Below, one piece after another: positions 60,455-64,000 of a stretch of DNA of 64,000 bases. This stretch comes from Sva-07 sp963728355 (GTDB lineage: Bacteria; Actinomycetota; Acidimicrobiia; Acidimicrobiales; Ilumatobacteraceae), in the NCBI GenBank assembly GCA_963728355.1, contig CAVSJQ010000004.1, positions 124,001-188,000 on the forward strand. Reading direction: 5' to 3'. Made by a program: the position numbers and the translations under genes. The notes beneath the pieces were generated by a model that had not been told where the DNA came from, did not search any database, and saw only the letters and a list, made by a program, of their open reading frames with translations. Each line of letters begins with the position of its first letter. Positions within the stretch are counted from its first letter, which is position 1.

Positions 60455-60945
60455 GCGCCCACCCCGACGTGATCGCCGATCTGGAACGGCTCGGGATGGA
60501 GTACGAGGCGATGGACTGCGACCCCGAGCTGGCCGACACCGCGCAGTTCTGTGAGGCGTACGGCGTCGCGCTCGAGGAGTCGGCCAATGCGATTCTCGTG
60601 GCGTCGAGGAAGCCGGAGGGGCATCACGCCGTCTGTGTGGCACTGGCCCACACACGTCTCGACGTGAACGGTGCGGTCCGGCGGCGGCTCGGTGTGCGCA
60701 AACTGAGCTTCGCCCCCGCCGAGCTCACCCGCGAGCTGACGGGTCAGGAGATCGGTGGCGTGACCATCTTCGGGTTGCCGGACGGTCTTCCCGTGTGGCT
60801 CGACGCCCGGGTGCTGGCGTGTGACCGCATCGTGGTCGGCGCTGGTTCGCGGTCGGCGAAGATCCGCCTCGATCCGAGGCAACTGGTCGGCGTCGACGGC
60901 TACGAATTCGTCGACGATCTCGCAGTGGCCGTCGCCGACGGCTGA
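60451..60945 (+). CDS. YbaK/EbsC-type aminoacyl-tRNA deacylase
   Basis: 164 residues of the YbaK/ProX editing fold. The central strand holds NAILVASRK, the LDVNGAVRRRLGVRKLSFAP loop lines the pocket, and GLPVWLDARV and VGAGSRSAKIRL end the domain. Such proteins hydrolyse mischarged Cys- or Ala-tRNA in trans. The GTG start at 60451 overlaps the PAP2-like gene, so they are coupled despite unrelated roles. Confidence 0.8.
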   Translation: MSAHPDVIADLERLGMEYEAMDCDPELADTAQFCEAYGVALEESANAILVASRKPEGHHAVCVALAHTRLDVNGAVRRRLGVRKLSFAPAELTRELTGQEIGGVTIFGLPDGLPVWLDARVLACDRIVVGAGSRSAKIRLDPRQLVGVDGYEFVDDLAVAVADG

Positions 60946-60964
60946 CCGATCCGACGGTGTCAGC

Positions 60965-62503
60965 TCAGATGCACAGCTCCCGGCCGGCCGATCCGCCGCG
61001 GGCACAGACCTCACCGGCGAGCACCTCACCGGCCCGCCAACCGACCGGGCCGGCGTCGTCGAATTCCTGGTCGAGCCAGACGTAGATCACCGCGCCGGCG
61101 ACCGAGTCGTCGCCACCGACGTCGACCTGCGCGACGATCAGCGGCAGACCGTCCGGCTGCACGGCGACGAGCCGTTCGTTCAACGGGAACTCGGGATCGA
61201 CGCCGAGGGTGCCGACCGTGCCGAGTAGTTGGTCGGCGAGGGCGTCGACGGTCGGTTGTGTCGGGATCGCCACGATCGGCTCCCACCAGTACGAGCGGAA
61301 GCCGGGCACGGTCGACTCGGGCCAGCCGGACCACGTGTCGAACGCGACGACCGGGAAGGAGACGTCGTCGTCGATACCCGTGCCGTTGTCGGTGATCGAC
61401 CAGACGCCGCCGCTGCGCAGCGCCGACCAGATCGAACCGTCGGGCGGGCCCTGTTGAGTGAGGACGGACCCTGTCGTGAGCGATGCCTTGTCGTCGATGC
61501 AGCCGATGCCCCCGACGATGCTCGATATGGGCACCGCCGCGAGCAGGCCGTTGGCAGACTCGATCGTGCAGCCGCTGCTCGGCGCCATCGCATCGAGGGC
61601 TCGGGCCGAGGTGACCAACCCTGCGCTGTCGATCGAGATCTCGGTCAGTTCACTCGGATCGAGCTGCACCAGCGCCATGGTGGGATCGAGCCCGTCGAGC
61701 AGCCCGCACGTCTCCTTCCACGCCGACCGGTCCGGGAGCAGCAGGAGACTGCACGTCGCGGCGTCCGGCGTTCGAGCGACGAAGGCCAGCGCTCCCGGAA
61801 GCCCCGGGATCGGGGTGCCGGAACCGAGGTCGGCGCCGTCGGGCACGTACGGCGTCGGCAGCGTGAAGTACGAGATCGACCCATTCTGCCTGTCGACCGG
61901 TTGCGTCGTGGCTCCCATCACGCCGGTGTCGTTGCAGACGACGACTTCGACGAGTCCACCGGTGGGCACGCGTGGGGCGAGGTCGTCCCACCCGCATCTG
62001 GTCGCGAAGCTGCCGGTGTCGACCGTGGCATCGAGGTCGGCGAGCGGATCGGACGACCCCGACGTGATGATGACGGGACCGTCGAGGTCGGCGACGAAGG
62101 TGCGCTGTTCGAGCTGGTCGAGTTCGGGCCCGTCCTGCGGACAACCGGTGGCGCTGCCGGCGGCGGTGGTCACGGTGATGCAGCCGCCGTCGACGAGCAC
62201 CGACACGTCGGATGGTCCCGGGCTGGTCGTGCCGGGTTCCGGCGTGCTGGTGGCTGGTGTGCTGGTGGCTGGTGTGCTGCTGGCGGTCGGCTGAGGGGCC
62301 GGATCGGTCCGGTCCTGCGAGGTCGCCGGCGGGAGCGGATCGGTGTCGTCTGCGGTGATGACGATCACGCCGACGGACGCTGCGGCCACGAGCCCGGCAC
62401 CGATCAGCGCCGGCCACCAAGAACGGCGCGGTGGTGGCGACGCGTCATCGAGTGACGAGTCGATTGGACCGATCGCAACGTCGTCGCGTTCGTGGCCGGT
62501 CAT
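60965..62503 (-). CDS. Membrane-anchored exported protein, unknown function
   Basis: 512 residues. A short cytoplasmic N-terminus, one membrane helix (about 27-49), a Thr/Pro/Ser-rich linker with three related PATST-type repeats (about 60-95), and a large outer domain with paired Cys (for example in GGCITV, ATGCPQ and near the end, VCARGGSAGRELCI). I do not recognise a named family. ATG 62503 has GGAGG seven bases upstream on the minus strand. The Cys set suggests disulfides in an extracytoplasmic fold. Confidence 0.65.
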   Translation of the reverse strand: MTGHERDDVAIGPIDSSLDDASPPPRRSWWPALIGAGLVAAASVGVIVITADDTDPLPPATSQDRTDPAPQPTASSTPATSTPATSTPEPGTTSPGPSDVSVLVDGGCITVTTAAGSATGCPQDGPELDQLEQRTFVADLDGPVIITSGSSDPLADLDATVDTGSFATRCGWDDLAPRVPTGGLVEVVVCNDTGVMGATTQPVDRQNGSISYFTLPTPYVPDGADLGSGTPIPGLPGALAFVARTPDAATCSLLLLPDRSAWKETCGLLDGLDPTMALVQLDPSELTEISIDSAGLVTSARALDAMAPSSGCTIESANGLLAAVPISSIVGGIGCIDDKASLTTGSVLTQQGPPDGSIWSALRSGGVWSITDNGTGIDDDVSFPVVAFDTWSGWPESTVPGFRSYWWEPIVAIPTQPTVDALADQLLGTVGTLGVDPEFPLNERLVAVQPDGLPLIVAQVDVGGDDSVAGAVIYVWLDQEFDDAGPVGWRAGEVLAGEVCARGGSAGRELCI

Positions 62504-62689
62504 CTGGGAACCTCCGCGTCCGAGTGGAGATGCTCGACGACGAGGAACTCGCCGAACGTCGCCTGCTGCACGTCCAGATGCATCATCCTCACCACCTTGA
62601 CACAACCCAGGGCTGTGTTCGGTGGGCTCTGCGCTCCCGGCTCGCTCTGCTCGGTCGGCTGGCTCTCGGTCTGCCTGGGCCTGGTGGGG

Positions 62690-64000
62690 TCAGGCGGCGG
62701 GTTGTCGGGTGGGTGGGCCGGTGGTGTGGATCGAACCGTCGGGGAGTCGCAGGGTGAGTTGGCGGTGGGGTCCGAGTTCGATGTGCCAGTCGTCGTGGTG
62801 GATGTTGGTGTGGTGGACGGCGCAGACGGGCAGGAGGTTGTCGAGGTCGGTGTGGCCGCCGTTGCGCCACCAGGTGATGTGGTGGAGTTTGCAGCGGTCG
62901 TAGGCGACGGTGCAGCCGGGGATCGCACAGCAGCGGTAGAGGCCGCGCAGGGCGCGGCGTTGGGCGCGGTTGGCGAGGCGGGTGTTGCGTCCGAGGTTCA
63001 GTTCGCCGGGTGCGTACAGCACGATGCCGTTGCGCACGACGACGGTGTGGATGTCGGCGTCACCGGCGAGGGTGGCCAGGACGCGGGCGGGGATCTCGAC
63101 GGGAATGGAGAACTCGACGACGGGGCCATGGCCGGGGGCGTCGGCGTCGATCACCGCCACGAACTCGGGCTTGGCCGGCCGTGGTCGCGGCGGTTGCAGC
63201 GGTGCAGGGCGGGTCGGGCCGATCGGTCCAGCGCCGTCGGCGCAAGATCGCCCTGCGCTGCCCTCGCCAGTGTCGCTGTCGCTCCTGTTGTGGTCGTCGA
63301 GTGCTTCGTCCAACAACAGGCGGGCGACGGCGTGGGCGGCGAGGTGACGCTGCTTCTCGATCGGATCATCCGGACACTCCTCGGGCACCGCTTCGCCGAA
63401 CATGGCGTGCACCATCGCGTCGATCCGTGCCGCAACCTTGACGCCGGTGACGGGGTCGAACTTGACCGACAGGTTCCACATCCCCTCGGCATCCACCCAC
63501 GACCTGGCACGCACGTTGCGACGCTGACGGGCGAGGCGATCCATGCCGTCATCGTCCTGCAGGCGTTTGCGCTCCAACTCCAGACGACGGGCGAACTCGT
63601 CGACGGTGCCGGCCTTGGCGACATTCGCGAGCCCGTCGGCACGGTCGATCAACTCGGCCTGCTTGGCACCGTCGAGCTGCTTGGACGCACGGGTGACGGC
63701 GTCGACGTGATCGGCGGTGATCGCCCCGTCGTCCAACGCCTCCGCCAGCTTCGGAGTCTTCGACAGGGTCGTGGAGCGTTCGGTTGCTTTCGCCGCCTGC
63801 CCGAGCGATTTCCTCGACGCCTTGGCGATGCGCTGCTCGGGGAACGAATCGACATCACGAAGGCGAGAGACCAGGCCGGCGTGCTGGGCGTCGCACCATG
63901 CCTGCACCTCACGGATCGCCACCAGGCCCGACTGGACGAGATCCGCATCAGCGGTCGGGTTGGAACGCACCGCAGAGATCCGCCCCACCCGCTCCACCAC
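62690..64000 (-). CDS. DUF222/HNH endonuclease domain protein, 5' end at window edge
   Basis: At least 436 residues; the frame reaches the window edge. The N-terminal DUF222-type helical region (about 10-200) is followed by a Pro-rich linker, a second domain, and a C-terminal HNH domain with CAIPGC, HHITWWRNGGHTDLDN and CAVHHTNIHH; the zinc Cys and catalytic His are present. Such multi-copy actinobacterial proteins are thought to be nucleases of unknown role, sometimes linked to mobile DNA. GTG at 64000 might be the true start, but this cannot be judged. Confidence 0.85.
   Translation of the reverse strand: MVERVGRISAVRSNPTADADLVQSGLVAIREVQAWCDAQHAGLVSRLRDVDSFPEQRIAKASRKSLGQAAKATERSTTLSKTPKLAEALDDGAITADHVDAVTRASKQLDGAKQAELIDRADGLANVAKAGTVDEFARRLELERKRLQDDDGMDRLARQRRNVRARSWVDAEGMWNLSVKFDPVTGVKVAARIDAMVHAMFGEAVPEECPDDPIEKQRHLAAHAVARLLLDEALDDHNRSDSDTGEGSAGRSCADGAGPIGPTRPAPLQPPRPRPAKPEFVAVIDADAPGHGPVVEFSIPVEIPARVLATLAGDADIHTVVVRNGIVLYAPGELNLGRNTRLANRAQRRALRGLYRCCAIPGCTVAYDRCKLHHITWWRNGGHTDLDNLLPVCAVHHTNIHHDDWHIELGPHRQLTLRLPDGSIHTTGPPTRQPAA

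Noticed and set aside
62500..62928. A minus-strand frame between the anchored protein and the HNH gene
   Set aside because: It is mostly Ser/Thr/Pro-rich antisense-type sequence overlapping the HNH gene in another frame; only its last 35 codons lie in the gap and match nothing I know.
62690..64000. Homing endonuclease, intein or insertion element
   Set aside because: The HNH protein is the common actinobacterial DUF222 type; no host-gene interruption, inverted ends or integrase is visible.

Overview
The window is a high-GC, gene-dense bacterial chromosome segment. It fits an actinobacterium of the Acidimicrobiia/Ilumatobacter type. The supporting traits are a MhuD-like heme oxygenase, a WXG100 protein, DUF222-HNH endonuclease, many GTG starts, a complete 14-gene nuo operon and an ECF sigma/anti-sigma pair. 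The placement is inferred from gene content, not from a marker gene. I found no rRNA, tRNA, CRISPR array, insertion sequence or prophage. No gene-free stretch exceeds 300 bases; the longest are 10048-10292, 34878-35116 and 6743-6954.

Left part (1-24 kb), mixed metabolism and housekeeping: start of asd, a methyltransferase, CorC-type CBS membrane protein, FAD oxidoreductase, aspartate kinase (with an internal start for a beta subunit), MhuD-like heme oxygenase, kynureninase, ATP-dependent DNA ligase, CaiB-family CoA-transferase, SDR, a DEAD-box helicase fused to a cold-shock domain, a divergent MFS exporter/ArsR regulator pair with palindromic operators, GH38 alpha-mannosidase, M20 amidohydrolase, WXG100 protein, a thiamine-binding-like protein, a frameshifted HTH regulator, HAD phosphatase, inositol-phosphatase-like enzyme, pantothenate kinase and an orphan DNA adenine methyltransferase.

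Middle (23.5-34.9 kb): an anti-sigma factor is divergent from an ECF sigma gene. The sigma gene heads an operon of cytochrome c lipoprotein, SCO1, cupredoxin lipoprotein and a His-motif membrane protein, which looks like a periplasmic copper/electron-transfer module. Then come methionine aminopeptidase, polyprenyl diphosphate synthase, TrkA/TrkH potassium uptake, a geranylgeranyl-reductase-like flavoprotein and a mono-heme cytochrome c.

Respiratory supercluster (35.1-56.1 kb): about 21 kb of co-directional, mostly overlapping genes. It starts with a small membrane protein and a ferredoxin, continues with a split cytochrome b, Rieske protein, di-heme cytochrome c and an unknown membrane protein, and runs after a 12-base gap into nuoA-N. 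Together these encode NADH:menaquinone oxidoreductase and a menaquinol:cytochrome c reductase. The cytochrome b is cytochrome-b6-like: separate subunits, a Cys at the heme c(n) position and i+15 His spacing in helix D. That is unlike the usual fused actinobacterial QcrB. The nearby prenyl synthase and flavoprotein may make and saturate the menaquinone tail (inference).

Right end (56.1-64 kb): YrhK-like membrane protein, an AceE-like thiamine-diphosphate enzyme, CAP-domain protein, PAP2-like membrane enzyme, YbaK deacylase, an anchored protein of unknown function and a DUF222-HNH endonuclease running off the window.
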